DNA from: CAVWCW01 sp963753615
GTDB lineage: Bacteria; Pseudomonadota; Gammaproteobacteria; Chromatiales; Chromatiaceae
Length of the DNA stretch: 64,000 nt
Direction: 5' to 3'
Assembly: GCA_963753615.1 (NCBI GenBank)
Contig: CAVWCW010000006.1
Location: 62,001 to 126,000 of the forward strand
Within the stretch, counting starts at the first letter, position 1. Each line of letters starts with the position of its first letter. The notes beneath the pieces were generated by a model that searched no databases, was not told the origin of the DNA, and saw nothing but the letters and a program-made list of their open reading frames with translations. Positions 1-9,102 of this stretch are shown here, in pieces. The translations under genes and the position numbers were made by a program.

Positions 1-86
1 GGATTCCGGAACTTCAGCGGCTCGCCGGGCAGCCGGCCGACAGGGTCTTTAAATCTGGTCCCAATCTCTGAGGGGAGAAAAAAACT

Positions 87-344
87 ATGTCCAATACCAA
101 CGCCTCCGACTATTGGAAGGCGAATGTTCGCCTTCTGACCGGCAGTCTAGTGATCTGGTTCGTGGTGTCGTTCGGCTTCGGAATCATGCTGGTCGACCCG
201 CTCAACAACATCATGCTCGGCGGTTACAAGCTGGGCTTCTGGTTCGCCCAGCAGGGCTCCATCTACACCTTCGTGGCGCTGATCTTTTTCTACGTGTGGC
301 GCATGAAGCAGTTGGACCGCAAGTTCGACTTGCACGAAGAATAA
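87..344 (+). CDS. DUF4212 small subunit of a sodium/solute symporter
   Basis: 85-residue membrane protein with two hydrophobic segments (about residues 17-37 and 52-70) and a charged C-terminus. Size, topology and position directly before a large SSS-family permease match the DUF4212 family, the small partner encoded with VC_2705-type sodium:solute symporters. A GAGGGGAG ribosome-binding site precedes the ATG. The gap to the next gene is 24 bp, so the two are probably co-transcribed and form one transporter. Substrate is inferred as a short monocarboxylate such as acetate, from the acs gene nearby. Confidence 0.88.
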   Translation: MSNTNASDYWKANVRLLTGSLVIWFVVSFGFGIMLVDPLNNIMLGGYKLGFWFAQQGSIYTFVALIFFYVWRMKQLDRKFDLHEE

Positions 345-368
345 TCATCGAAACGGGGGAGAAACCTT

Positions 369-2144
369 ATGGATCTGCAAATCATGACCTACCTGGTGGT
401 AGGCGCTACCTTTGCCCTGTATATCGGCATCGCGATCTGGGCCCGGGCCGCTACCACCGGTGAATTCTACGTCGCCGGTAAGGGCATTCACCCGGTGGCC
501 AACGGCATGGCCACCGCCGCCGACTGGATGTCGGCCGCGTCCTTCATCTCCATGGCCGGCCTGATCGCCTTCAATGGCTACGGGGCCTCGGTGTTCCTGA
601 TGGGCTGGACCGGCGGTTACGTGCTGCTGGCCATGCTCCTGGCGCCCTACCTGCGCAAGTTCGGTAAGTTCACGGTTCCGGAGTTTATCGGCGACCGCTA
701 CTATTCCCGTACTGCTCGCATCGTGGCGGTTGTCTGCCTGATCCTGGCCTCGATTACCTATGTAATCGGTCAGATGAAGGGTATCGGCGTCGCCTTCTCG
801 CGCTTCCTGGAGACTGAGTACGACACCGGCTTGTACATCGGCATGGGCATCGTCTTCATCTACGCCGTGCTCGGTGGCATGAAAGGCATCACCTATACCC
901 AGATCGCTCAATATGTCGTGCTGATCTTCGCCTACACGGTGCCGGCGATCTTTATCTCAATGAATCTCACCGGCAACCCGGTGCCCCAACTCGGCCTCGG
1001 CGACACCCATCTGCAAAGCGGCATGAGCCTGCTCGACAAACTCGACCAGGTGGTGACGGAGCTTGGTTTCAAGGAGTACACCACCCAGGTGATGGGCAAC
1101 TCGCTCAACATGTGGGTCTACACCCTGTCGCTGATGATCGGCACCGCCGGCCTGCCGCACGTGATCATCCGCTTCTTCACCGTGCCCAAGGTGGCCGACG
1201 CCCGCTCCTCCGCCGGCTGGGCCCTGGTATTCATCGCCATTCTCTACACCACCGCCCCGGCGGTCGGCGCCATGGCTCGCCTGAACCTGATGGAAACCAT
1301 CCAGATCGGTCCGGTGGGCGAAGAAACCGGAAACCTGGCGTACGAGGACCGGCCCCAGTGGTTCAAGAACTGGGAAAAGACCGGCCTGCTGACGTTTGAA
1401 GACAAGAACGGCGACGGCCGCATCCAGTACTACGACGAGGAAGGCATGGGCGACAAGGCCGCCGAGTACGGCTGGAACGGCAACGAGATGACCAAGGTCG
1501 ACCGTGACATCATGGTGCTGGCCAATCCGGAGATCGCCAAGCTGCCCAATTGGGTGATCGCCTTGGTGGTGGCCGGCGGTCTAGCCGCCGCGCTCTCGAC
1601 CGCAGCCGGCCTGCTGCTGGCCATCTCCTCGTCCATCTCCCATGACCTGCTCAAGGGCGTGTTCATGCCGTCGATCTCGGAAAAGGCCGAGCTCATGGCC
1701 AGCCGCGTCGCCATGGCCTTCGCGATCGTGGCCGCCGGCTTCCTTGGGCTCCATCCACCCGGGTTCGCGGCGGGCACGGTGGCGATCGCCTTCGGTCTGG
1801 CCGCCTCGTCGATCTTCCCGGTGCTGATGATGGGCATCTTCAACAAGAAGATGAACCGCTCCGGCGCCATCTGGGGCATGATCGCCGGTATCGGCGTTAC
1901 CATGCTGTACGTGTTCCAGCACAAGGGCATCATGTTCATCCCCGGCACCGAGTTCCTGGGCAGCATGGGTAAGGACTGGTTCTTCGGCATCTCCCCCAAC
2001 GCCTTCGGGGCGGTCGGAGCCCTGGTCAACTTCCTGGTGGCCTGGGGCGTGTCGAAGGTGACCGCCGCACCGCCGGAGCACATCCAGCACTTGGTGGAAG
2101 ACATCCGCGTACCGCGCGGGGCCTCCGCCGCCGTCGATCACTGA
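369..2144 (+). CDS. Sodium:solute symporter large subunit (VC_2705/ActP-like)
   Basis: 591-residue SSS-family permease with many hydrophobic helices along its length. It begins in the ActP style (VVGATFALYIGIAIWARA, then the GKGIHPVANGMATAADWMSAASF region). Between helices, residues about 310-375 form a long hydrophilic insert containing the loop DKNGDGRIQYYD (residues 345-356), which matches an EF-hand calcium loop. Paired with the DUF4212 subunit upstream. Acetate or another short acid is the likely substrate because acs lies in the same gene cluster; substrate itself cannot be read from the sequence. Confidence 0.88.
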   Translation: MDLQIMTYLVVGATFALYIGIAIWARAATTGEFYVAGKGIHPVANGMATAADWMSAASFISMAGLIAFNGYGASVFLMGWTGGYVLLAMLLAPYLRKFGKFTVPEFIGDRYYSRTARIVAVVCLILASITYVIGQMKGIGVAFSRFLETEYDTGLYIGMGIVFIYAVLGGMKGITYTQIAQYVVLIFAYTVPAIFISMNLTGNPVPQLGLGDTHLQSGMSLLDKLDQVVTELGFKEYTTQVMGNSLNMWVYTLSLMIGTAGLPHVIIRFFTVPKVADARSSAGWALVFIAILYTTAPAVGAMARLNLMETIQIGPVGEETGNLAYEDRPQWFKNWEKTGLLTFEDKNGDGRIQYYDEEGMGDKAAEYGWNGNEMTKVDRDIMVLANPEIAKLPNWVIALVVAGGLAAALSTAAGLLLAISSSISHDLLKGVFMPSISEKAELMASRVAMAFAIVAAGFLGLHPPGFAAGTVAIAFGLAASSIFPVLMMGIFNKKMNRSGAIWGMIAGIGVTMLYVFQHKGIMFIPGTEFLGSMGKDWFFGISPNAFGAVGALVNFLVAWGVSKVTAAPPEHIQHLVEDIRVPRGASAAVDH

Positions 2145-2161
2145 TCGGCGTTTGAACGGCC

Positions 2162-2189
2162 GGCCGCAGGGGACCAGTCCCCTGCGGCC
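2162..2189 (+). terminator. GC-rich hairpin after the symporter gene
   Basis: Perfect 12-bp stem (GGCCGCAGGGGA at 2162-2173 pairing with 2178-2189) with a 4-base loop, 17 bp after the symporter stop. There is no T-run, so it may act as an mRNA 3' end or stabilising hairpin rather than a classical intrinsic terminator. Confidence 0.5.
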
Positions 2190-2273
2190 ACTGCGCCGTC
2201 ATTCCTGAGCCCGGCACGCCGGGCTGACGAATGCCGACGACCCCTTTCGTCCAAAACCCAGCTTAGCCGCCCC

Positions 2274-4136
2274 ATGGACGTAGAACTGATCGAAATCCGC
2301 GACTTTCTAGCCTCGCATCCCCCCTTCGACCGGCTGCCGGAGCCGTTGCTGGAGCAGCTGCCGCGGCAGATCTCGGTTCGCTATCTGCGCCGCGGCTCTC
2401 CGTTTCCGCCTCCCGAGATAGACGAACCACACCACTTTCTAGTGCGCAGCGGCGCCTTGGACGTGCGTAACACCCGGGGAGACCTGGTGGAGAAATACGC
2501 CGAGGGCGATCTCTATACCGGCCTTTGCGGGGGCACTCAGGAGGCCGGCACCGCCGTCGCCGCCGAGGACACCCTGGTCTACCAAATCCCCTGCGCCCGC
2601 ATCGAAGGCCTGCGCGAGCAGTCCAAGACCTTCAACCATCAGTTCGAGGCATCGGTCACCGCACGCCTGCGCAATGCGCTTTACTCGCTGCAACAGGGCT
2701 CCGGCGGCAACAATACCCTGATGCAGGTGGACGTTGAGGAACTGCTGACCCGGGAACCGGTCACCGTGCCCGACACAACATCGATCCAGCAGGCGGCGGC
2801 GATCATGACCGAGCACCGCGTCTCGGCCCTGTTGATCGAAAACGATGGCCGCCTGCTGGGCCTGATCACCGACCGCGACCTGCGCTCCCGCTGCCTGGCG
2901 AAGGGTCTGCCGGTCGAGCGCCCGGTGAGCGAGATCATGACCCGCGATATCCACTGTATCGCCAAGGACACCCCGGGGTTCGAGGCCCTGGTCACCATGA
3001 CCCGGCTGAATGTCCATCACCTGCCGGTCATGCACCGAGAACGCTTGGTGGGGCTCGTCTCCACCACCGACCTGATCCGCCACCAGAGCGCCAATGCCCT
3101 GTTCCTCGTGGGCGACGTATACAGGGCGAAGGACAGCGCCCGGCTGGTGGAGATCAGCCGGCAACTGCCCGAGGCACAGGCTCAGATGGCCCTGGCCGGG
3201 GCTACCGCCACCCACATCGGCCAGGCGGTGACCGCCATTACCGACGCCGTGACCAACCGCCTGCTGGCGCTCGCCGAGCAAGAGCTGGGGCCGCCTCCGG
3301 TGCCTTATGCCTGGGTGGTGGGGGGCTCCCAGGCGCGGCGGGAGCAGTCCAGCCATTCCGACCAGGACAACGCCCTGATCCTGTCCAACGAATTTGATCC
3401 GGAGACCCACGACGCCTACTTCGCTGCCCTGGCGACCCGGGTGTGCGACGGGCTCAACGACTGCGGGTTTATTTACTGCCCAGGCGACGTCATGGCCACC
3501 AACCCCAAGTGGCGCCAGCCGCTACGGGTCTGGCACAAGTATTTCGAGACCTGGATCAACCGGCCCGAACCCATGGCCCTGATGCTCTCGAGCGTCTTCT
3601 TCGACCTGCGCCATCTCCACGGCGATGCCGCCCTGTTGCGGCAGCTACAGGAACGGGTGCTGAAACAAAGTCGCAAAAATCGAATTTTTCTCGCCTACCT
3701 TACCGCCAATGCACTCAAGCACAGGCCGCCGCTCGGATTTTTCCGCAACTTCGTGCTGATCAGCGGAGGCGAGCACGATAATACCCTGGACCTCAAGCAC
3801 CGGGGCCTGGTGCCGATCATCGATATCGCCCGGGTGGCCGCCCTGTCCGCCGGCATCGGCGAGATCAACACCTTGGAACGCCTGCGAGCCGCCGGCAAGG
3901 TTAACGCCCTGAGCCGAGACGGCGCGGCCAATCTGGAGGACGCCTTCGAATTGATCGGCACCCTGCGGGTGCAGCACCAGGTGCGCCAGATGCGCGCCAG
4001 TGAGGCCGCCGACAATTACCTCAAACCGGAGGAGCTGTCGAGTCTGGAGCGCCGCCACCTCAAGGACGCATTTGGCATCATCAACACCGTGCAGGAGGCC
4101 CTCGGCGCACGCTACCAGGCCGGCCGCTTCGTATGA
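2274..4136 (+). CDS. cNMP-binding-like / two CBS domains / DUF294 nucleotidyltransferase-like protein
   Basis: 620-residue cytosolic signalling protein. An N-terminal CRP-type sensory domain (about 10-130) is followed by two CBS domains (about 155-205 and 220-270, each ending in a GLITDRDL or GLVSTTDL type motif). Next is a GlnD-like nucleotidyltransferase core (about 345-370, GGSQARREQSSHSDQDNA, i.e. the GS...R...SDxD pattern) and the DUF294 C-terminal domain to the end. CBS pairs usually bind adenine nucleotides, so it could sense energy state. Its place between the symporter and acs suggests a regulatory role in acetate use; this is inference, and no target protein is known from the sequence. 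Confidence 0.85.
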   Translation: MDVELIEIRDFLASHPPFDRLPEPLLEQLPRQISVRYLRRGSPFPPPEIDEPHHFLVRSGALDVRNTRGDLVEKYAEGDLYTGLCGGTQEAGTAVAAEDTLVYQIPCARIEGLREQSKTFNHQFEASVTARLRNALYSLQQGSGGNNTLMQVDVEELLTREPVTVPDTTSIQQAAAIMTEHRVSALLIENDGRLLGLITDRDLRSRCLAKGLPVERPVSEIMTRDIHCIAKDTPGFEALVTMTRLNVHHLPVMHRERLVGLVSTTDLIRHQSANALFLVGDVYRAKDSARLVEISRQLPEAQAQMALAGATATHIGQAVTAITDAVTNRLLALAEQELGPPPVPYAWVVGGSQARREQSSHSDQDNALILSNEFDPETHDAYFAALATRVCDGLNDCGFIYCPGDVMATNPKWRQPLRVWHKYFETWINRPEPMALMLSSVFFDLRHLHGDAALLRQLQERVLKQSRKNRIFLAYLTANALKHRPPLGFFRNFVLISGGEHDNTLDLKHRGLVPIIDIARVAALSAGIGEINTLERLRAAGKVNALSRDGAANLEDAFELIGTLRVQHQVRQMRASEAADNYLKPEELSSLERRHLKDAFGIINTVQEALGARYQAGRFV

Positions 4137-4159
4137 AACAGCGAGCCCACTGAGACTCC

Positions 4160-4861
4160 ATGTGGTGGCCGTTTTCCGATCCCGAACGCCGCCGCCGGCG
4201 CCTCCTCGGGTCCGCCCCGCCGGGCCCGTACCGGGACTATCTGGCCCAGCCGCTGCCGGATCCCAAGACGGATTTCCGCCAGGCGGACTACCTCGCCCTG
4301 GACCTGGAAACCACCGGGCTGGACCCGGCGCAGGACCAGATCCTGAGCGTAGGGATGCTGGTGGTGCATGGCGGCAGCTGGATAGATTTGGGCAGCGCTC
4401 AGCATCGACTGGTGCGCCCGGAGGGCGAGATCCCGGAACAAAGTGCGGTGATTCACCGCATAACCGACGATCGAGCGGCCACCGGGGAGGGCATCAAGGA
4501 GGTAATGGCGGGCGTGTTGCAGGCCCTGGCCGGGCGCGTGCTGCTGGCCCATCACGTGCGGGTCGAGTACGGTTTTCTGGACCGGGCCTGCCGGCGCCTG
4601 TATGGCCAGCCGCTGCTGGTGCGGGTAGCCGACACCCAGGTGCTCGCCCGGCGCGCCCTGGAGCGGGGCAACCAGAGTTACGGCGGCAGCGACCTGCGTC
4701 TGGGGGCCCTGCGCAGCCGCTACCACCTGCCGCGCTACCCGGCCCACAACGCGCTAAGTGACGCGTTGGCGGCGGCGGAGCTGTTTCTGGCCCTGACTGC
4801 GCGCCACAGGCCCGGCCACAGGGTGCCCCTGAAGCAGGTAACGTATAGGATACGAGGCTAG
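4160..4861 (+). CDS. DnaQ-like 3'-5' exonuclease (Pol III epsilon family)
   Basis: 233 residues with DEDDh exonuclease motifs: Exo I LALDLETTGLDP at about 46-57 and Exo III HNALSDALAAAELF near 195-208. It is a stand-alone epsilon-like protein; the N-terminal 45 residues are not part of the nuclease fold. The gene starts 24 bp after the DUF294 gene and ends 110 bp before acs. DUF294 proteins and such exonucleases are often neighbours. Whether it degrades DNA or RNA is unknown; it is not obviously the replicative DnaQ. Confidence 0.85.
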   Translation: MWWPFSDPERRRRRLLGSAPPGPYRDYLAQPLPDPKTDFRQADYLALDLETTGLDPAQDQILSVGMLVVHGGSWIDLGSAQHRLVRPEGEIPEQSAVIHRITDDRAATGEGIKEVMAGVLQALAGRVLLAHHVRVEYGFLDRACRRLYGQPLLVRVADTQVLARRALERGNQSYGGSDLRLGALRSRYHLPRYPAHNALSDALAAAELFLALTARHRPGHRVPLKQVTYRIRG

Positions 4862-4972
4862 CCCCGGGCACCGGGGCGAGCAGAGTTCATCATCGCGTTG
4901 GGGGAAACGACAAGGCCCGGTAACAGGGCCGCGCCCGCAACGCCACCATCAAGCAGCGAGGAGCGAGAAAAC

Positions 4973-6919
4973 ATGTCCGAGTCCAAGGTCTACCCCGTAC
5001 CCCAAGACTTCGCCGCCAAGGCCCATATCAGCGCTGAGCAGTACGCTGCCATGTACCAGCGCTCGGTGGATGACCCCGAGGGCTTCTGGGGCGAATACGC
5101 CGAAAAGTTCGTGACTTGGTCGAAGAAATGGGACCAAGTGAGCGACTACAGCTTCGATACCAGCGACCTGCATATCAAGTGGTTCGTCGGCGGCAAGCTG
5201 AACGTCAGCTATAACTGCCTGGACCGCCACCTGGAGACCCGAGGCGATCAGACCGCCCTGATCTGGGAGGGCGACAACCCCGAAGAAGACAAGAAGATCA
5301 GCTACCGGGAACTGCACGCCGAGGTGTGTAAACTGTCGAACGTGCTCAAGTCCCGCGGCGTCGGTAAGGGCGACCGGGTGTGCATCTACATGCCGATGAT
5401 CCCGGAGGCAGCGGTGGCCATGCTGGCCTGCACCCGCATCGGCGCGGTGCACTCCATTGTGTTCGGCGGCTTCTCGCCGGACTCCCTGCGCGACCGCATC
5501 CTGGACTCCGACTGCCAGACCCTGATCACCGCCGACTACGGCGTGCGCGGGGGCAAGCAGGTGCCGTTGAAGAAGAATGCCGACACCGCCCTCGGCGAAT
5601 GCCCCAATGTAAGTACCGTGGTGGTGGTCAAGCGAACCGGCGGAGAGGTGGCTTGGAGCGACGGCCGCGACATCTGGTACGACGAGGCGATGGCGGCGGC
5701 CTCCACCGACTGCCCGCCAGAGGAGATGGACGCGGAAGATCCCCTGTTCATCCTCTACACCTCCGGGTCCACCGGCAAACCCAAGGGCGTACTGCACACC
5801 ACCGGCGGCTACCTGGTGTTTGCCGCCATGACTCACAAGTACACCTTCGACTACCGCGACGGCGAGGTCTACTGGTGCACCGCCGATGTGGGCTGGGTCA
5901 CCGGCCACACCTATATCGTCTACGGGCCGCTGGCCAATGGCGCCATCTCCCTGATGTTCGAAGGTATCCCCAACTACCCGGATGTATCGCGCTTCTGGCA
6001 GGTGGTGGACAAGCACAAGGTCGCCAGCTTCTATACCGCCCCCACCGCCATCCGCGCCCTGATGCGGGCGGGAGAGGAGCCGGTGAAGAAAACCTCGAGG
6101 CAGTCCCTGCGCCTGCTCGGCACGGTCGGCGAGCCGATCAATCCGGAGGCCTGGGAGTGGTATTACCGAGTGGTGGGCGACGAACGCTGCCCGATCGTCG
6201 ACACCTGGTGGCAGACCGAAACCGGCGGCCACCTGATCACCCCGCTGCCGGGCGCTACCGCCCTCAAGCCCGGCTCCGCCAGCAAGCCCTTCTTCGGGGT
6301 TACGCCGGCGATCGTCGACGCCGCCACCGGCGAGGTGCTGGATGGCGCCACCGAAGGCGCCCTGGTGATCACCCGCCCCTGGCCGGCCATGATGCGTACC
6401 TTGTACGGCGACCACAAACGCTTTGCCGATACCTACTTCACCCAGTACCCCGGCAACTACTTCACCGGAGACGGTGCGCGCCGGGACGAGGACGGCTACT
6501 ACTGGATCACCGGCCGCATCGACGATGTGCTGAACGTGTCCGGCCACCGTCTGGGTACCGCCGAGATCGAGTCCGCGCTGGTGCTGCATCCGCAGGTGGC
6601 CGAGGCGGCTGTGGTAGGCTACCCGCACGACATTAAGGGCCAGGGCATCTATGCCTACGTCACCCCGATGGCCGGCGTCGAGCCCACTGACGACCTCAAG
6701 AAGGAACTAGTGACCCTGGTGCGGAGCGAGATCGGCCCGATCGCCACCGTCGACGTCATCCAGTGGGCCCCGGGCCTGCCCAAGACCCGCTCCGGCAAGA
6801 TCATGCGCCGCATCCTGCGCAAGGTGGCCGCCAACGAGATCGACACCCTGGGCGATACCTCGACCCTGGCCGATCCCGGGGTGGTCGACGACCTGATTGA
6901 CAACCGGGCCAACAAGTAG
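4973..6919 (+). CDS. acs: Acetyl-CoA synthetase
   Basis: 648 residues, close to the 652 of the E. coli enzyme. Forms acetyl-CoA from acetate, ATP and CoA through acetyl-AMP. Visible signatures are the P-loop-like YTSGSTGKPKG (about 260-270), DTWWQTETGG, the hinge region YYWITGRIDDVLNVSGHR, and PKTRSGKIMRR near the C-terminus carrying the lysine that is acetylated in this family. I start at the ATG at 4973, which has a GAGGAGCGAG ribosome-binding site; a start at 4898 would add 25 low-complexity residues. It is the last gene of the acetate-uptake cluster and is followed by a strong hairpin. Confidence 0.97.
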   Translation: MSESKVYPVPQDFAAKAHISAEQYAAMYQRSVDDPEGFWGEYAEKFVTWSKKWDQVSDYSFDTSDLHIKWFVGGKLNVSYNCLDRHLETRGDQTALIWEGDNPEEDKKISYRELHAEVCKLSNVLKSRGVGKGDRVCIYMPMIPEAAVAMLACTRIGAVHSIVFGGFSPDSLRDRILDSDCQTLITADYGVRGGKQVPLKKNADTALGECPNVSTVVVVKRTGGEVAWSDGRDIWYDEAMAAASTDCPPEEMDAEDPLFILYTSGSTGKPKGVLHTTGGYLVFAAMTHKYTFDYRDGEVYWCTADVGWVTGHTYIVYGPLANGAISLMFEGIPNYPDVSRFWQVVDKHKVASFYTAPTAIRALMRAGEEPVKKTSRQSLRLLGTVGEPINPEAWEWYYRVVGDERCPIVDTWWQTETGGHLITPLPGATALKPGSASKPFFGVTPAIVDAATGEVLDGATEGALVITRPWPAMMRTLYGDHKRFADTYFTQYPGNYFTGDGARRDEDGYYWITGRIDDVLNVSGHRLGTAEIESALVLHPQVAEAAVVGYPHDIKGQGIYAYVTPMAGVEPTDDLKKELVTLVRSEIGPIATVDVIQWAPGLPKTRSGKIMRRILRKVAANEIDTLGDTSTLADPGVVDDLIDNRANK

Positions 6920-6928
6920 CCCAAGCCG

Positions 6929-6952
6929 GTCCGGCCCCGCCTGGGGCCGGAC
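6929..6952 (+). terminator. Hairpin after acs
   Basis: Perfect 10-bp stem GTCCGGCCCC / GGGGCCGGAC with a 4-base loop, 10 bp past the acs stop. No T-tract follows, so termination efficiency is uncertain. Confidence 0.5.
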
Positions 6953-6985
6953 TCCTGACAGTCACCCGAGGAGCAAACCTAGATT

Positions 6986-7819
6986 TTGAATGACAACCTG
7001 AAACTCGGGGTCTTCGTCGACGCCGAAAACGTCAAATGCAACGGCGGTTACCAGTTGCGCTACGACGTCCTGCGCCGCTTCGCCGCCCGCAACGGGGGCA
7101 CCCTGCTGCGACTCAATACCTACCTCGCCTTCGACCAGGAACGCGCCCGGGAGGACGCGGACTACGCCAAGCGCTCCTACATCTACCAGCAGACCGTGCG
7201 GGACTTCGGCTGGAAGGTGATCATCAAGAACGTGCGTCGTTATACCGACGAAGAAGGCAATGTCACCAGCAAGGCCAACGCCGACCTGGACCTTGCGGTG
7301 GACGCGATGCTGCAAGCGGAAAATCTGGACCAGATCCTCCTGGTAACCGGTGACGGCGACTTCCTGCAACTGGTCAGCGCCCTGCAAAACCGCGGCTGCC
7401 GGGTAGAACTGCTGGGTTTCCGAAATGTCTCCCGGCGCCTGCAGCGCCAAGTCGACGACTACTTCTCCGGATTTCTGATTCCTGACCTGCTGCCCTTCAG
7501 CTACGAGCCGCGCAACGATTGGGGCGTCCCCGGGTCCTGCGTGCGCGGAATCTGCACCAAGTGGTTTCCGGAAAAGGGCTATGGGTTTCTGCGCTTCGTA
7601 AACAGGATCGACGGCAATCTCTGGATCACCGATCCGCGGGACCAGGGCTCGCCCTACGACAGCGCCTTCTGTCACGTCAACGAACTGGCCGACGACGTCA
7701 GCCAGGAAGATCTGCTCCATCGCGAGACCATCGTCGAGTTCTACCTCAAGGAGAGCGAGCAGAAAGACGACGGCCTGATCGCCACCAACGTGCGCATGGT
7801 GCAGCCGGTCGGGCGTTGA
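6986..7819 (+). CDS. NYN (PIN-like) nuclease domain protein with C-terminal cold-shock-like domain
   Basis: 277 residues. The N-terminal 165 residues look like a LabA/DUF88 NYN domain: VFVDAENV at the first strand, the SKANADLDLAVDAM segment and LLVTGDGDFLQLV, giving the conserved acidic residues of the PIN-like active site. Residues about 185-270 (CTKWFPEKGYGFLRFV, then FCHVNEL) resemble a cold-shock/OB fold that binds RNA. The frame is closed by TAG at 6980-6982, so the start is TTG at 6986 (ATT at 6983 is the only other option), with GAGGAGC 11 bp upstream. Probably an RNA-processing nuclease; target unknown. Confidence 0.8.
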   Translation: MNDNLKLGVFVDAENVKCNGGYQLRYDVLRRFAARNGGTLLRLNTYLAFDQERAREDADYAKRSYIYQQTVRDFGWKVIIKNVRRYTDEEGNVTSKANADLDLAVDAMLQAENLDQILLVTGDGDFLQLVSALQNRGCRVELLGFRNVSRRLQRQVDDYFSGFLIPDLLPFSYEPRNDWGVPGSCVRGICTKWFPEKGYGFLRFVNRIDGNLWITDPRDQGSPYDSAFCHVNELADDVSQEDLLHRETIVEFYLKESEQKDDGLIATNVRMVQPVGR

Positions 7820-7831
7820 GTTGCGAGCGCC

Positions 7832-9094
7832 TCAGGGTGCCAGAAGCGGCGAGCGTTCCTGCACGCGGCGGACAATAAACTCCGCCAACATCCGATTTCC
7901 GTGCCGGTTGAGGTGGCAACAGGAGTCCTCGTAGAGGGTCTCGGTTTCATCCGAAAACAAGGCCGTGGCATCACCGTATTGGATTCTCCCCAACCCCTGG
8001 TCGGCGGCGGCCTGCAGCAACCGGGGATAACCGGCGCGGGCATAGCGCCCGTAGCGACCCTCGGGCCGGTAAAAGTGGGCCAGCTCTTCGGCCGACAGGG
8101 GTTTGCTGCCTTCCAGGTACTGATTCGGTTGCAGAAAATGGAAATACTCGATTCCCCGCTGGGCCAGCAAGTCCGCCAGCAGTAGCGAGGCGCGGGCCCA
8201 TAGCCGGGCCGATTCGGCCAACACCTGGTCGGGTGCAAACTCCCTGGGCTCCCCCCCCCGCTGCTCCAAAGACAGCTCGCCGGCGGGCACGCTCAGGCGC
8301 TCCTGGAGCGCGACAATGCGGCCCTCGGCGTCGCTGTAGCTCAGGGCCGCCGCCAGGCGCACCGTAGCCAGGGCGCCGAGGGGACTGGCGGCCACCCAGC
8401 CGAGCATGCTGCGCTGGCGCTCCCGCAGCGCGGCGATCTCGCCCACTACCAGGGGGTCCAACTCGCCGCTGCGCATGGCGAGCCGCTTGGACCAGGCCCG
8501 GGGGTAGAAAGGGTCCACCCCCAGGCGCGCGTTGTCCGCGTAGGGCAGCACCACCTCGTTGAAGCCGTCGAGGTTGATCACCAGGTCGATAGGGGCGCCC
8601 AAGGCCAGCAGATAACTCACCAACAGCAGTTGCTGGGGCTGTTTGTAGCCGCCGTTGGCTCCGTTGAACAGGCGCAGGCGGCGGCCGCTCCCGGCCGCCG
8701 CCTCCAGTTCCCTCTTGAACCCAGCCTCCAACTGGCCCCAACGGTTCAGCCCGTCGGCCACCGAACCGCCTACCACCAGCGCCCAAAGCTCGCCGTCGGG
8801 CTTGGGTCCCGCCACAGCGGCGAACAGATCCTGGAAGGCCTCGCGCTTGAGGTAACCGACATAGGGATGGAGCGCATCGTCCCCCAGCACCCCGGCCTTG
8901 CGGGCCTGGCGATCGGCCGCCGTCGCCGCCTCCAGCCGCTGCGCGGCGGAGGCCCGCACGTCTAGCCCGGCGAACAGCAGGCGCAGGCCAACCGAGGCTC
9001 CCAGCTCGACGGCGCCGAACACGAGCAGCGCCAACAGTGCCGAGTAGACGAGCGTCCTCAGCTTGCCGCGGCGCGGGGCGCCGTCCTCCGCCAT
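7832..9094 (-). CDS. Membrane-anchored SGNH/GDSL-like hydrolase
   Basis: 420 residues with one N-terminal membrane segment (about 12-35) and a periplasmic SGNH-like domain. Block I resembles ALVVGGSVADG (about residue 110), a middle block has NLDGFNEV, and the C-terminus has DSCCHLNRHGNRM, where the Asp and His fit the last catalytic block. The frame stays open upstream through gnd, but the first ATG that gives a sensible signal-anchor is at 9094, 8 bp after the gnd stop. Could be an O-acyl esterase or acyltransferase acting on a cell-surface polymer; substrate not deducible. Confidence 0.72.
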   Translation of the reverse strand: MAEDGAPRRGKLRTLVYSALLALLVFGAVELGASVGLRLLFAGLDVRASAAQRLEAATAADRQARKAGVLGDDALHPYVGYLKREAFQDLFAAVAGPKPDGELWALVVGGSVADGLNRWGQLEAGFKRELEAAAGSGRRLRLFNGANGGYKQPQQLLLVSYLLALGAPIDLVINLDGFNEVVLPYADNARLGVDPFYPRAWSKRLAMRSGELDPLVVGEIAALRERQRSMLGWVAASPLGALATVRLAAALSYSDAEGRIVALQERLSVPAGELSLEQRGGEPREFAPDQVLAESARLWARASLLLADLLAQRGIEYFHFLQPNQYLEGSKPLSAEELAHFYRPEGRYGRYARAGYPRLLQAAADQGLGRIQYGDATALFSDETETLYEDSCCHLNRHGNRMLAEFIVRRVQERSPLLAP

Positions 9095-9102
9095 CGGCCG
9101 CC

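Noticed and set aside
4949..6628. 559-codon antisense frame in acs
   Set aside because: Shadow of acs; Gly/His/Ala-rich without family features.
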